64,000 nucleotides of DNA from Paragonimus westermani (Eukaryota > Platyhelminthes > Trematoda > Plagiorchiida > Troglotrematidae). The stretch is taken from the NCBI GenBank assembly GCA_008508345.1, contig QNGE01000943.1:62001-126000 (forward strand), given 5' to 3'. Shown here piece by piece: positions 11,224-23,421 of this stretch. The notes beneath the pieces are model-generated. The model was not told the origin of the DNA, searched no databases, and saw nothing but the letters and a program-made list of their open reading frames with translations. The translations under genes were made by a program, and so were the position numbers. Each line of letters starts with the position of its first letter. Position 1 is the stretch's first letter.

Positions 11224-11500
11224 GTTAGCCCGCGTGGATGGCGAAAAAATTGAAGTGTGGTAAGTGTTATGAGTGACGGATGCTGCCAGACTTCCTGGAT
11301 CCAGGAAATCCGGCAGCAGTCTATCACCCTCAGTGCAGAGCCGTCTGTAAGTTTGTGGTTTGACGTCAGCCACAATATAAGCCAACGAAATAGATTTTTG
11401 GAGGGAGATACCTGGGGTACCAAGTGAACCGCGACCGACAGTAAAACAGTAGTATGTATAAATTCTATATAGAATTGATGTAAACATGTCTCTAAACCGT

Positions 11501-11720
11501 CTACAAAACGTGCATTTCGTTTACTCTTACCACTTGATTACGTAAAACACTCGATTGTTTATGTTTGATGCAGGATGCCAGATAGGTTAGAGTGAAGACG
11601 TTTAATGCCACGTCAACGGGATTGATCGCCTGGGAAATTCCTGCTAACAGAGAAGCAAAGTACGACGCCTGATTAGCAACGCTGCGGTAAGCGTCCGCAT
11701 TATGTAGTTCGGCTTCCATA
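11501..11720 (-). mobile_element. Penelope-like element 3' end relic
   Basis: Read on the minus strand, one frame gives a damaged version of the C-terminus seen intact at 28650-28738 (SI-x-L-x-WH* ending). The DNA after it (gtgttttacgtaatcaagtggtaagagtaaacgaaatgca) matches the 3' untranslated DNA after the stop at 28738. It is an old, short fragment. Confidence 0.5.
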
Positions 11721-12084
11721 ACAAGACGAAGTGATGGAGTCAACCACCTAACCTGTTGCAATCAATCATATCAGCAGTAAAGAACAGAATTGCGTCTGAA
11801 TGTTGGAGTTTCAACGGAAATCGAATGAATTCGATCTTGAAAATCCTAATCGCAATAGGCCATGTGTCTGACCCTACCGCCTTGTCTACCGCTCCTACTG
11901 AGAAGTAGAAACCACAGAATGTCTATGTTTTCCGCAGCGTTGCTAATCAAACCTCCAACACCAGCCTTTTGTTAATGGAAAGTGTTGAAACATCTAATCC
12001 CATTGCCATGAAGCTGAAATTGCATACCATAACCTGTTCTGTGCGCAAATGACGTACAATCCTTTTACTCTCCGTCGTCATGCG

Positions 12085-12165
12085 ACAAACCTATATAAAT
12101 GGCGTTTTATGTAATCGGCTTGTTATGAATGAAATGCTTGCAAATTGTCTTGCCGTCTTTTTGAA
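12085..12165 (+). mobile_element. Penelope-like 3' tail fragment
   Basis: The run cgttttatgtaatcggcttg...gaaatgcttgc...cttgccgtctt closely follows 28810-28882, the 3' tail of the Penelope-like element. The duplicate copy is at 18298-18376. Only the tail is present. Confidence 0.5.
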
Positions 12166-13212
12166 TACAGGTATGTAATAGATATATATATATAATAGGT
12201 ATAAGAGGAACCCGATTTTTCCGCTACGACTCGCGGTTTCACTTGTCTAATGAGTACACTGCAAACGGATTGCATGGTGTCTGTTGTTGATGTGCTCCGT
12301 AGTAGGTTAGTATTCCATCCGTTATCATGCCCAGAAAAGTATTAACCAAAATAAAAGATATCTAAAGTCTTGCAATCCCCAGAACTAATCAACAAAAGTC
12401 TTACTGTTCTAATTAACACAGATCGGCCGGAGAATTAGAGCGAGGCAAGCAATCAAAATTAAAAGAAAGTTTCAAAGCACTTTCAAAGATGCAGTGATTG
12501 CGTGCCGCATAACCACTCTAGAATTAACACACAATACATCATCAAAAAGTTTGGAAGTCAACGTTTTTACTGCTCTTTTATCTCAGACTATTGCTGAGAT
12601 GATTTAAAATGACCCACTTGCTTTTTCTAACTGACTACATAACACCTCATACATGGGGTGGACTACAGTCACTCTGCGTTGTGATACCTCCGATGTTCTA
12701 GAAATTTTGCATGTTTAATCTTGCATCTAACATCAGGAGACCAGCTCAATATTAAACATTCTGTCTTGCACACTTCAAGCAATCGCAAAATGTGTGATCC
12801 TTTGTTGGCCAATTTGTCAGACACGTTGGGATGGCCGTAGCTACAACCATATACAAGCGCAACTGAGGAAGTTTGCCTGGATAGCGGGAAGTTATAAATC
12901 AAAGGCCGTGAGATTTTAATAGCTATAAGGAACAATGAGAACAGAGTGTTTCATTTTAAGTAAGTATATTTAGGGTCGATACAGGCAGTTAAAAATAAAT
13001 AGAGTCTAAATGACTTCAAAGCACGTTGTGCACAATTCTGAAGTACACGGAGCAGACAATGCAAGCCATTCTATCCATTGCTTTCTCCAGTCATTTTCAG
13101 GATAGCCAACCAAGTTTGTTTGCTGAGTTGGTGATGTAGGTTAAAAATACTTTTTAGCCGAAGACCGACCCTTTGAGAATCCTGCTTGTAATCGGACTGC
13201 TGTCTGACCTTG

Positions 13213-13249
<37 letters not shown>
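13213..13249. repeat. (CAT)n microsatellite at contig end
   Basis: There are twelve CAT units before the sequence turns into N. The equivalent tract in the second copy (19424-19483) has twenty units. A simple-sequence tract at the edge of a gap is a common assembly break. Confidence 0.9.
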
Positions 13250-13978
13250 NNNNNNNNNNNNNNNNNNNNNNNNNNNNNNNNNNNNNNNNNNNNNNNNNNN
13301 NNNNNNNNNNNNNNNNNNNNNNNNNNNNNNNNNNNNNNNNNNNNNNNNNNNNNNNNNNNNNNNNNNNNNNNNNNNNNNNNNNNNNNNNNNNNNNNNNNNN
13401 NNNNNNNNNNNNNNNNNNNNNNNNNNNNNNNNNNNNNNNNNNNNNNNNNNNNNNNNNNNNNNNNNNNNNNNNNNNNNNNNNNNNNNNNNNNNNNNNNNNN
13501 NNNNNNNNNNNNNNNNNNNNNNNNNNNNNNNNNNNNNNNNNNNNNNNNNNNNNNNNNNNNNNNNNNNNNNNNNNNNNNNNNNNNNNNNNNNNNNNNNNNN
13601 NNNNNNNNNNNNNNNNNNNNNNNNNNNNNNNNNNNNNNNNNNNNNNNNNNNNNNNNNNNNNNNNNNNNNNNNNNNNNNNNNNNNNNNNNNNNNNNNNNNN
13701 NNNNNNNNNNNNNNNNNNNNNNNNNNNNNNNNNNNNNNNNNNNNNNNNNNNNNNNNNNNNNNNNNNNNNNNNNNNNNNNNNNNNNNNNNNNNNNNNNNNN
13801 NNNNNNNNNNNNNNNNNNNNNNNNNNNNNNNNNNNNNNNNNNNNNNNNNNNNNNNNNNNNNNNNNNNNNNNNNNNNNNNNNNNNNNNNNNNNNNNNNNNN
13901 NNNNNNNNNNNNNNNNNNNNNNNNNNNNNNNNNNNNNNNNNNNNNNNNNNNNNNNNNNNNNNNNNNNNNNNNNNNNNN
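13250..13978. other. assembly gap (729 N)
   Basis: This is a run of unknown bases between the two copies of the duplicated block. Long open frames that appear to cross it are artefacts of translating N. Confidence 0.99.
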
Positions 13979-14326
13979 TTGTTTTAATGCATAAAATATT
14001 TTTATCAAGGACGCCGAAGAATTACCCCAAGTTAATACTGAAATAGGCTCACGAGATAGTTGAAGTTTCGTGATCTGGTGGTTAGAAGGAATTAGCAAGG
14101 AACGATTAATAAAGATGCACCGTGTAAGATGTAGCTCATATTTCTTGAACTTTTGCGTTCGACATTCTCTGAAGTTGGTGCCGACAGTTGGTAAGTTCAA
14201 GTGATCATGACCATCCCCACGCGTAAATGGAAACCACTGAAATGTGGAAGCGCCGTGGGTAAGTGGATAAGGCTGCAGCAGATGACTTGTAAACATAATG
14301 TGGACGAAATTCGGCGTCATCTGCAT

Positions 14327-15278
14327 CCCAAGTAGCAAAACATTGCAGGGCCCACATGGGGCCCTTGCAGGCCACGGCGGGCCAAAGGGAGGTAAATTGC
14401 GGACACTGAGACTAGGGCTCCGCATGAACCTTGCACGGGCCACAGCGGGCCACAGATTTACTGCCGCTGCCCATGAAAAATATCGCAAACTATCCGTGAT
14501 CGTGAGAAGTTTATTGGATAGTTTACACAAATTCATCGGAAACATACAGTTCGTTATGCACGTGTTCAGGAAATTTTGCCATCGACGTTGGGGCGACTGC
14601 ACCACACTTCGATACACAGTGGGGAGACCTGCAGAGGAATGCAAGGGAAATGTGTAGCGAACAAAAGTGAATAATATTAACATCAGTTTTACGGATACAT
14701 TTGAAATTCCATATCTACGAAAATAATGGAGATGGAGCAAACAAGAAGCATAACAGTCTTACAGCATTCCTTCTGAGTATTGCAACAATACTACAGACAT
14801 TTGCCTGTTCACTCTGGGTAAGCTTAACACAACCTCATTAGCTTGTGCAATATTCGAACACGAACCATAATAATACGTTTCATGGGTGGCTTTAAAATTC
14901 AACTCCTCAGTTAATAGTTAACACAGAAAAGAATTAAATAACCATCAGAAAGCACTCTCCGGTTGTGACATATGAGAATAATCAACTGCGTCTAATTTCT
15001 CACGTACTTCTGTGGAAGAGCAAAATTGTCCAAAATGCACACTTCTTATCGCAGCGAGCTCGAAAGATTAGCGATTAAAGTTGTCAGACTTTACGTTGTG
15101 ATTTAAACAAATGTCACTGATTTCGCTGAAAAGGTGAATGCAGATTTCGAGGTGATGTTCATGAACATTTACCTTCGAGAGGATTATTTCATGGGATGTT
15201 TGTTTCGATTATTTTTCTCATGGCCCACCAACACCCGCAGGACTCCGTACAGTCGCGGTGGGCCATGTGCTACATGGG
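14327..15278. mobile_element. candidate TIR element, duplicate copy
   Basis: This is the counterpart of 8605-9556 in the second copy, with the same terminal inverted repeats and hairpin modules. It is not an independent insertion. Confidence 0.45.
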
Positions 15279-15694
15279 ATAGAGTATATACCGCTCACTG
15301 TTATCAGGCGCAAGCTGATTTGGCATTAAGGTAATAAAGAATTTGGCAAATTTTTGCAGATGCATCACCACTGAGGAGATGGAATTTCATGTGTTTGCAG
15401 AAAAGCAAAGAGGTTTAGCACGAAGTGAACCAGTGCACCGTATGAAGCACCTCGAAGTGACCCGTTCGACGGTCAGTTTACGTGTACCCTACGGTCACAA
15501 CGCCACGACCTATGGTTGGACAAACTGACGTCTATGCACGACGGTCAGCCTACGTGCACCAAACAGTCACAAGGTCACGAACCTACAGCCATGACGTGAA
15601 AACGATATTATTATATATCATTATCTGGAATATTCTGTGAGAATTCAGGAAGCCACTTGCTGTGGGACCAAATATTTTTACAGCGGAACGCCAG

Positions 15695-16138
15695 CTACCA
15701 CATAAGCTCAACGGCATTCGCACTCACGTGATCATATTTCAAGCGTCCACTGCCTGAATTCTTGCTCAAACCAAGCACGTACAGAACACTGTGATCCTTC
15801 ACGTACCTATCTGAGCAGTTATGGAACTCCTTCAAGCTAGCGAATTCGCGACCCTCAAAGATATCTTTAAAGCCTTGCAGATAATCCATAACCCAAAATG
15901 AAATAAGATTACATTGGTGAAATATTATTCACACGTGAAAAAATTCTCCACAATATAACATATTTATACTGTCACAACACCTATCATCGCTAATTTCAAT
16001 TTCGGCGCCAAATAAAGAACAAACCGATTTACGGTCGACTAAAACAAATTTTTTTAACTCTTCTGGTGTTCTCCGCCATGGATACCGATTAATTTCGAAT
16101 TCATGGGCGATATCACGGAAATATCGTCCGTTATTCAA
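15695..16138 (-). pseudogene. two short open frames, possible FAR1/MULE or SWIM-type remnant
   Basis: Open frames at 15929-16138 and 15695-15889 lie next to each other on the minus strand. The second contains a stretch reading FEGREFASLKEFHNCSDRYVK, then LYVLGLSK and LKYDHVS. The order 'G-x-x-F-x-S-x-x-EF, x-x-x-Y, then a Lys-rich strand' resembles the N-terminal FAR1-like domain in Mutator-type transposases and SWIM zinc-finger proteins. The first frame (NRYPWRRTPEELKKFVLVDR) has no clear assignment. No splice pair joins them convincingly. Most of this is absent from the other copy of the duplication. It could also be chance open frames. Confidence 0.25.
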
Positions 16139-16214
16139 TGTCGTCCCATTTCATCGCCGTCTAATGGAAGATTTCACTCTCTGCATGTAATTTCCATCGG
16201 TTATTGTAGTTCAT

Positions 16215-16475
16215 TTTCAAGTTGACCATCACTCACCTTTGATCGCAGCCTTCGCATTCAGATAGACTTTTCAACCAGCCTCTATCGAGAAGAAGCACTA
16301 GACTCGAATTTCGCTCTTATTAGAGCTCGTCAGTAGTGCATATGCTTGCCACGGCCGGGATTTGAACTCCGGCCATTCCAATCATGAGGTAACCATGTTA
16401 ACCACTGCGCCATTGACCTCACATTAGGCACGACCGGATTACCAAATCTGAACGCTCAACCACTCCCGCTTGTAG
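16215..16475 (-). mobile_element. tRNA-derived SINE, full-length copy
   Basis: This has the same head (A-box and B-box on the minus strand) and body as the copy at 4860. The tail ctatctgaatgcgaaggctg...gatggtcaacttgaaaat is complete. It is the counterpart of the truncated copy at 10062-10262. Confidence 0.75.
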
Positions 16476-17378
16476 TTCAGTGGATGGAGAAATCAATTTT
16501 CCACCACATTGACATTGATCAACGCGCCTATTCGAAACTCGTTATGTGTTTTCGCTTTAACATTTTATAAACCGGTAAACGGACTACAAGTTATTGACCT
16601 TGTTTTCTGGCCATTGAATTAGTGAACAATCAAAAGCAATTCTCTCAATTTTGTTTATGGTGCAGAACTTTACGAATCCAGTCTTATCATTCGCAAGTTT
16701 GTTCACATTTTTAAGGTCAGCTGAGTAGAAGCTCACACTCGATGTAGACGAATGCAAACATCAATCAGGGGAGAAGTTTAGAAGGTGCGCGAGTGGCTGG
16801 GAATCCATATGGATTATAGAGAGCTGGAGTGTTTGCATCCTGCCTCTGCCGATGCACCCTAGGGTGCAGGAGACAAACCTGAGTCCACTGCCCATATGAG
16901 CAAAAGACGGTCGTGTTGCATTGTAGCACGATCGTATTTTGAGAGTCTCAACTGAACATCTGTAAGTCACTCAAAAGACGGTCGTAAGCCTTATTCAGTT
17001 AAGAACACTTGTCGGCTTCGCTCTTAATTGACCTCATTAACGATTTCGTCTAGTTTTCAAGCTTTATTTCAACCAAAGCACGCCTTCGTGCAGCGTAATC
17101 GCGGTTACGCTGCACAGAGGCGTGGGCCAATTATCGCGATAATTCACCCACATTTTAGAAACAATGCCAGTGAAGGCCGTAAACATTTAATACAGATTCG
17201 TGAAATGTACAGACTGCAGCAATATTTAATCATCAGGTGAATGTTTTTCTCCAACACCATGGCGTTGAAGACTTAATCCCGTTTTTTCCACTGTCTGGCT
17301 TCTGCTTATTGGGCCGAACCTCAACCCTTCCAAAGGGGCTGCAGCGCAGGGCGCCCCATCGAAAAGGTGGAGGCTGAG

Positions 17379-17436
17379 TCAATGGTATTTGAGTCTGCTA
17401 ACCATGGTTAGCAAACTCCGAATCACATACCATTGA
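17379..17436. repeat. nested palindrome, duplicate copy
   Basis: Identical counterpart of 11166-11223. Confidence 0.7.
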
Positions 17437-17713
17437 GTTAGCCCGCGTGGATGGCGAAAAAATTGAAGTGTGGTAAGTGTTATGAGTGACGGATGCTGCC
17501 AGACTTCCTGGATCCAGGAAATCCGGCAGCAGTCTATCACCCTCAGTGCAGAGCCGTCTGTAAGTTTGTGGTTTGACGTCAGCCACAATATAAGCCAACG
17601 AAATAGATTTTTGGAGGGAGATACCTGGGGTACCAAGTGAACCGCGACCGACAGTAAAACAGTAGTATGTATAAATTCTATATAGAATTGATGTAAACAT
17701 GTCTCTAAACCGT

Positions 17714-17933
17714 CTACAAAACGTGCATTTCGTTTACTCTTACCACTTGATTACGTAAAACACTCGATTGTTTATGTTTGATGCAGGATGCCAGATAGGT
17801 TAGAGTGAAGACGTTTAATGCCACGTCAACGGGATTGATCGCCTGGGAAATTCCTGCTAACAGAGAAGCAAAGTACGACGCCTGATTAGCAACGCTGCGG
17901 TAAGCGTCCGCATTATGTAGTTCGGCTTCCATA
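17714..17933 (-). mobile_element. Penelope-like 3' end relic, duplicate copy
   Basis: Counterpart of 11501-11720. A matching tail copy is at 18298-18376 on the plus strand. Confidence 0.5.
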
Positions 17934-19423
17934 ACAAGACGAAGTGATGGAGTCAACCACCTAACCTGTTGCAATCAATCATATCAGCAGTAAAGAACAG
18001 AATTGCGTCTGAATGTTGGAGTTTCAACGGAAATCGAATGAATTCGATCTTGAAAATCCTAATCGCAATAGGCCATGTGTCTGACCCTACCGCCTTGTCT
18101 ACCGCTCCTACTGAGAAGTAGAAACCACAGAATGTCTATGTTTTCCGCAGCGTTGCTAATCAAACCTCCAACACCAGCCTTTTGTTAATGGAAAGTGTTG
18201 AAACATCTAATCCCATTGCCATGAAGCTGAAATTGCATACCATAACCTGTTCTGTGCGCAAATGACGTACAATCCTTTTACTCTCCGTCGTCATGCGACA
18301 AACCTATATAAATGGCGTTTTATGTAATCGGCTTGTTATGAATGAAATGCTTGCAAATTGTCTTGCCGTCTTTTTGAATACAGGTATGTAATAGATATAT
18401 ATATAATAGGTATAAGAGGAACCCGATTTTTCCGCTACGACTCGCGGTTTCACTTGTCTAATGAGTACACTGCAAACGGATTGCATGGTGTCTGTTGTTG
18501 ATGTGCTCCGTAGTAGGTTAGTATTCCATCCGTTATCATGCCCAGAAAAGTATTAACCAAAATAAAAGATATCTAAAGTCTTGCAATCCCCAGAACTAAT
18601 CAACAAAAGTCTTACTGTTCTAATTAACACAGATCGGCCGGAGAATTAGAGCGAGGCAAGCAATCAAAATTAAAAGAAAGTTTCAAAGCACTTTCAAAGA
18701 TGCAGTGATTGCGTGCCGCATAACCACTCTAGAATTAACACACAATACATCATCAAAAAGTTTGGAAGTCAACGTTTTTACTGCTCTTTTATCTCAGACT
18801 ATTGCTGAGATGATTTAAAATGACCCACTTGCTTTTTCTAACTGACTACATAACACCTCATACATGGGGTGGACTACAGTCACTCTGCGTTGTGATACCT
18901 CCGATGTTCTAGAAATTTTGCATGTTTAATCTTGCATCTAACATCAGGAGACCAGCTCAATATTAAACATTCTGTCTTGCACACTTCAAGCAATCGCAAA
19001 ATGTGTGATCCTTTGTTGGCCAATTTGTCAGACACGTTGGGATGGCCGTAGCTACAACCATATACAAGCGCAACTGAGGAAGTTTGCCTGGATAGCGGGA
19101 AGTTATAAATCAAAGGCCGTGAGATTTTAATAGCTATAAGGAACAATGAGAACAGAGTGTTTCATTTTAAGTAAGTATATTTAGGGTCGATACAGGCAGT
19201 TAAAAATAAATAGAGTCTAAATGACTTCAAAGCACGTTGTGCACAATTCTGAAGTACACGGAGCAGACAATGCAAGCCATTCTATCCATTGCTTTCTCCA
19301 GTCATTTTCAGGATAGCCAACCAAGTTTGTTTGCTGAGTTGGTGATGTAGGTTAAAAATACTTTTTAGCCGAAGACCGACCCTTTGAGAATCCTGCTTGT
19401 AATCGGACTGCTGTCTGACCTTG

Positions 19424-19483
<60 letters not shown>
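19424..19483. repeat. (CAT)20 microsatellite
   Basis: There are twenty uninterrupted CAT units. The dispersed repeat at 19484 follows immediately, and a short CAT run also precedes the related fragment at 63563. The tract may therefore be a regular part of that repeat's 5' end. Confidence 0.9.
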
Positions 19484-19665
19484 AGACAGCAATACATCAG
19501 TGGTTAACACTAATGCTTAACTGCCACACAACCATGAAGAAACAGCAAACCCTATATAGAAAGAGAGAAGGAAAAAGAAGGGGACGGGAAGGGACCTAAC
19601 TACTGAAAATGACTACGTCCAGATTCAAACATTCAGCATCAAGGTGCCTACACCTTGCATATGAA
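19484..19665 (+). repeat. dispersed repeat family, copy 1
   Basis: This stretch (agcaatacatcagtg...aactgccacacaaccatg...agcaaaccct...gacgggaagggacctaactac...attcagcatcaaggtgcctaca) is clearly related to 42523-42700. Short parts recur at 33905-33965, 57535-57600 and 63560-63605. No coding potential or terminal repeats are seen. It may be a SINE or the untranslated part of a larger element. Confidence 0.65.
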
Positions 19666-22600
19666 TGGGAAATCTTCCGTTCAACAATACTGCTCTACTC
19701 TACATTAAGACAACCTCAGAAAGCCTTTCTGCTTCCAGCTTAATCATTTTAATAGGTAATTTGCTAAACCAAAGGTTTTTAAAACTCACTTGGTATGTTT
19801 CGATTTTGTTCTTCTGCTGTAGGCGTCCAAGAAGCAGAGGTTATGTAGGCAGAATATTTTCATACGGTACAGTGTCATTGAGTTACTGAACACTTAGGAC
19901 TTGTGGTGAGCTAAGTAACCAGGTTTTCTTCTAGTATTTCGGCGTGATATTAATCAGTCCATAGTTATATGCATCCTCTTCAGTTCGTTTCCTGTGGATT
20001 CGGAGCGATTATTTCGTGACCTCAGAGTAATTTTTCGTTATTGAATGGTACTTTTGGAGATAGGACCGGCAACTAATTCGGAGAATGCAGTACTGACGGT
20101 TTAGTTTAAGAAGATGATGCTGGCTACGTGCCACTGAACGCCTTGCGGAACTCATCTGGATGAAGTGGTTCGTCTATCTCATCGGTAATAGTCCGTGTAG
20201 CATAAGCTCTACGGGTTTCTCATGCCCTATACCTAACTGAAAGGTACGTTTGCTGGTCATGCGGGTGTGTAACCATATTGCTAAAAGAAAGCACCAAAAT
20301 TACCAGAACCATTAAGTGAACGCTGGTTTAGGGTCAACGACAGCAATCGGGAAAATTAAAGAAATGCGTAAAATTGATTGACACGAGCTCGGCAGCCATC
20401 AAATGGATAACACCTAAAGGAACACTAAACAGATGTGGACCCAAAGAGACATTCGTGAAGGTTATTGGTGAATAGCTAAAAATAAAGCAAAAGTACAGAG
20501 GCTGGAAAGTGATGAAATGATTACGAGAACAGACGCTCACTGCATGCAAGTAATTGCTCGGCTGAAAAGAGTGGCATGGAATTTGTATCAAGTTCTCCGC
20601 AGCAAGCGAGTATCGACAGTGTATGCTGAACAGGCAAGGTAAAATATAGAGTTGTAACCGGGTTCCGAAGATGAACCGATTCAGTGGCCTTACGGAATTC
20701 CAAACATAGACTGGTTGTCGGCAGAAGTTTTTCATCCAGCCTGACTCTTGACATGCGGTAGTTACATCAGCAACTGGCTTCACCGTTCCGACTTATTGTG
20801 GTTTATGTTTCAGCTATTTCAAGGGAATCTTTGTGAAAGACAACATAATTAATTCGGCCAGACGCGGAATGAAAAAATACTGGTTTAGATAACATTTTGC
20901 AACACAACCCAAACCAGTCCAACCAAGTTACGCATGAGACTATGAGTCAGGATTCTTTTGGAAGCTGTACACTCGACCTTATGATTACTGCTGTTTCCGT
21001 TCTTCTGGTTATCAGCATTTCTCTGGTAATCTACAGCATATACGTAAGCAAATATATGAGCGATTTGTAAATTGTTTTTATTCCGCAATGCTTGTTATTT
21101 CTTCACGATTCGCATGGACCGCAGAAACACCTCTTTGACAGTGATGTTGTCTGTTAGACAAGAGAACAGTACAATGTCAAAAATGAATTGCTACTGATGT
21201 TTTTTATTTTCTAAGCGTGCATTTAAAGTTAATATCCCTACTTCACGCTTTGGTTTTGATGTCTCAGTCTAATACATCCATCCAGGTTTAGAGTGGGCAA
21301 ACCTGAATAAAGTCGGCGTGGAACTCATGTCTCTAAGGCTCAAAACTTCCTGGTATTTATACTACTTCAAAATACTCACCCACAATTCGGCACTCCGCGA
21401 TTGTTTTTGTTCTTGTTTAAACGTATCGAGAAGAAATGAGCCTAATGATGATAAGGCCAGCAACCTATTGCGCTACGAACCAAAGATCTTTTCCGCAACC
21501 TGATGCGAATTTTACCCATCAACAATGAAAGGGTGTGAACGAGTTACACATCAGATAAGTAGACCTCATCTGAAATGATATCCGTAAGACTATTTGCTGA
21601 GCTGAGAAGGGCCTGGGAAGTAGTGAAAGGCCTGTGAGGTAAACCATAATCTTAGATACTTCAAAAGTTTGGGAAGCAGTGGATGGTTGCATAAGTTTGG
21701 ACATAAGAATAACGTTTCCAGCTTCGTCTTGTCAGGGAATGCGAGTGAGATTAGCTCTTTGACCCTGGATGAATCACGTTCGCGTGAAGCATGAGATCGT
21801 AGTAGTGGGAACAGCCGAAACGGGTGATGGAATGTTTATTTCTACGAATAAGAAGAAGTTGCAAATAATATTATTTTGCCTTTGAACTGGTTCGTTGATT
21901 ATATGAATAGGTGATGGCCTCATCTTGGTTCCTTTTTCCTTCAATGCAAGGAGTGCATTAAATTCCTAGTAGTAACGCGAAGGTGAAAATCTTGTTTGTT
22001 TATCAGCATTGTGATTCTGGTCCAGAAAAATAAGATAGATAATTCAACTAACATTACTTAGGTACACTCCATCGTAACTCTCGTTTTTTTATAGACTAGG
22101 CCATCTTCTTGCCACAATCTGATAAATTAGCCGTCCGAGTGCGTGCACGAAACATTCACCATATGCGGACGGTTCAGTTATGACGTATACCTAATGTTAA
22201 AAAGAAAAATACCAAGACAGAACGAATGGGTGAGCAACCGAAACGATTCAAACCCAACGCCGTTTGCACGACAATGCGCACCGTCGTATCCACAGACTTG
22301 TGAACTGTTACAGGACCACAGTGGAGACTACGTCGTTGTTGTGAGAAAAGAATTCCCTGTTGAAAGGTGCGTCCTATGGATGGCGCACCGTGGCCAGGAA
22401 CAACCGATGGATGGTGGGAGATGATTGATGAGAATTGTATGCTACTCACAGCTGACCATACCTTTCGCACTCAGAGTAACTTTTCAGTCGGTACTTTCCG
22501 AAAAGAACAGATAGATCTGGGTTTCGCCTCTGTTAAAGTACATCAATGTGTCAGATAAAATCGGTGGTCAGGATACAACTGGGAAATAGTTGTCATGGGA

Positions 22601-22949
22601 TTATCGAACGAAACTGTGACTGTTGTGTTTCCCTCATCACGACCACATAATCTGAGTACCAGTCACAGCAGATGATGATGATCGTACATATGTGGTGCGC
22701 CGACCGTGTCCAATGTGATGTCCATTACAGTGATCAGCTTGACAGCTTCATGAGAAGGTCGACCAGAATATAAATCCCGTTCGTAAAATTTGAACGATCG
22801 ATGAGTTCCAACAAGAGTGAAATTAAGATATAATGGTTTTGTTCCAAAGCGATTGATTAAAAATAGCTGCCGGATCCCAAAATATGTAACAATGTGGGCT
22901 TGAACAACGGTGGCTGCCATACAAGATCCTGTATGACTGTTTCCAATAA
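19666..22949. other. no gene recognised
   Basis: Open frames here reach 149 codons (minus 20334-20783) but carry no recognisable domain, and such lengths are expected by chance in this amount of DNA. No tRNA, rRNA or repeat shared with the rest of the window was noticed. Confidence 0.4.
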
Positions 22950-23145
22950 AAGTAAAGCGCTGCGACAGAATAATGAAGTGAAAAAACGCCACATAGGTGC
23001 AGTCAGGATTCAATGCCACGGTAACGAGATTGATTGCGTCAGCAGCTTTTTCCAACAAAGGGCCGGTGCGTGACGCTTGGTCAACATTGCCTGGGAGAAC
23101 GTCAACAATCAGAGGTTTCGATTTCGCAATAAGACTGTGAGACTG
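22950..23145 (-). mobile_element. Penelope-like element 3' fragment
   Basis: On the minus strand the frame reads DRNLRLLTFSQAML, then LTQSISLPWH and a stop (tca at 23010-23012). This matches the C-terminus at 28650-28738 almost residue for residue, and related DNA continues past the stop. The fragment is cut at its 5' side next to the LTR of the Mag-type element at 23147. Confidence 0.65.
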
Positions 23146-23146
23146 T

Positions 23147-23399
23147 TGTTAAATCGTCCCGCACGGGTAAGGAGAACGAGTTGGTAAGACTCAAGTACAA
23201 GGTGTATCGATTGGTTACGTGGTACAGGCATATAAAGAATGAATAACCCAAGACAACCGATTAATAACAAACTGACGAATTGGCAAGCACTAGTACACGT
23301 GATTGGTTAGTTTGTAGCATGACTTATCTGGCATAAGTTAGGACGCGTGATTGCGTGGGCGTGTAAGCGCGAGACTGCCTGTCCGATTCCGATCCAACA
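23147..23399 (-). repeat. 3' LTR of the intact element
   Basis: It is 253 bp and nearly identical to 27674-27926; the one difference seen is at 23281 (t here, c in the other). On the minus strand it starts TGTTGGATCGG and ends GATTTAACA. Confidence 0.95.
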
Positions 23400-23412
23400 C
23401 CCTCCTCTGTTA
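23400..23412 (-). other. polypurine tract
   Basis: On the minus strand AACAGAGGAGGG lies directly before the 3' LTR. It is the expected plus-strand DNA primer site. Confidence 0.7.
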
Positions 23413-23421
23413 AGATGAACA

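Larger units (their letters stand above)
8257..13249. repeat. duplicated block, copy 1 (probably one of two haplotypes)
   Basis: From 8257 to the edge of the N gap the sequence is almost identical to 13979-19460. The offset is 5722 up to 10060, 6213 after the single n at 10061, and 6211 after a TA-dinucleotide length change near 12185. The differences I see are a few substitutions (for example near 9214, 10194, 10199, 10640 and 10716), the TA repeat and a ~491-bp deletion at 10061. The copy ends exactly at the gap in a (CAT)n run. Contents: a TIR element, a truncated SINE, a palindrome and Penelope-like tails. No host gene is recognised. An open frame on minus 8254-9018 (254 codons) has no recognisable domain and overlaps the TIR element. 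Confidence 0.9.
13979..19460. repeat. duplicated block, copy 2
   Basis: This is the second copy of 8257-13249. It begins immediately after the gap, partway through the shared sequence, and continues past the (CAT)n tract into unique DNA. It contains about 491 bp (15783-16274) missing from copy 1. That extra segment holds the full SINE tail and two short minus-strand open frames. The pattern is what a second haplotype contig would give. Confidence 0.9.

Noticed and set aside
13154..14740. Long open frames (up to 528 codons) across the N gap
   Set aside because: They exist only because N codons contain no stops. The flanking parts are a CAT repeat and the TIR-element region.
20334..20783. 149-codon minus-strand frame as a membrane protein gene
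   Set aside because: Hydrophobic but without a recognisable family or splice context, and of a length expected by chance in this amount of DNA.
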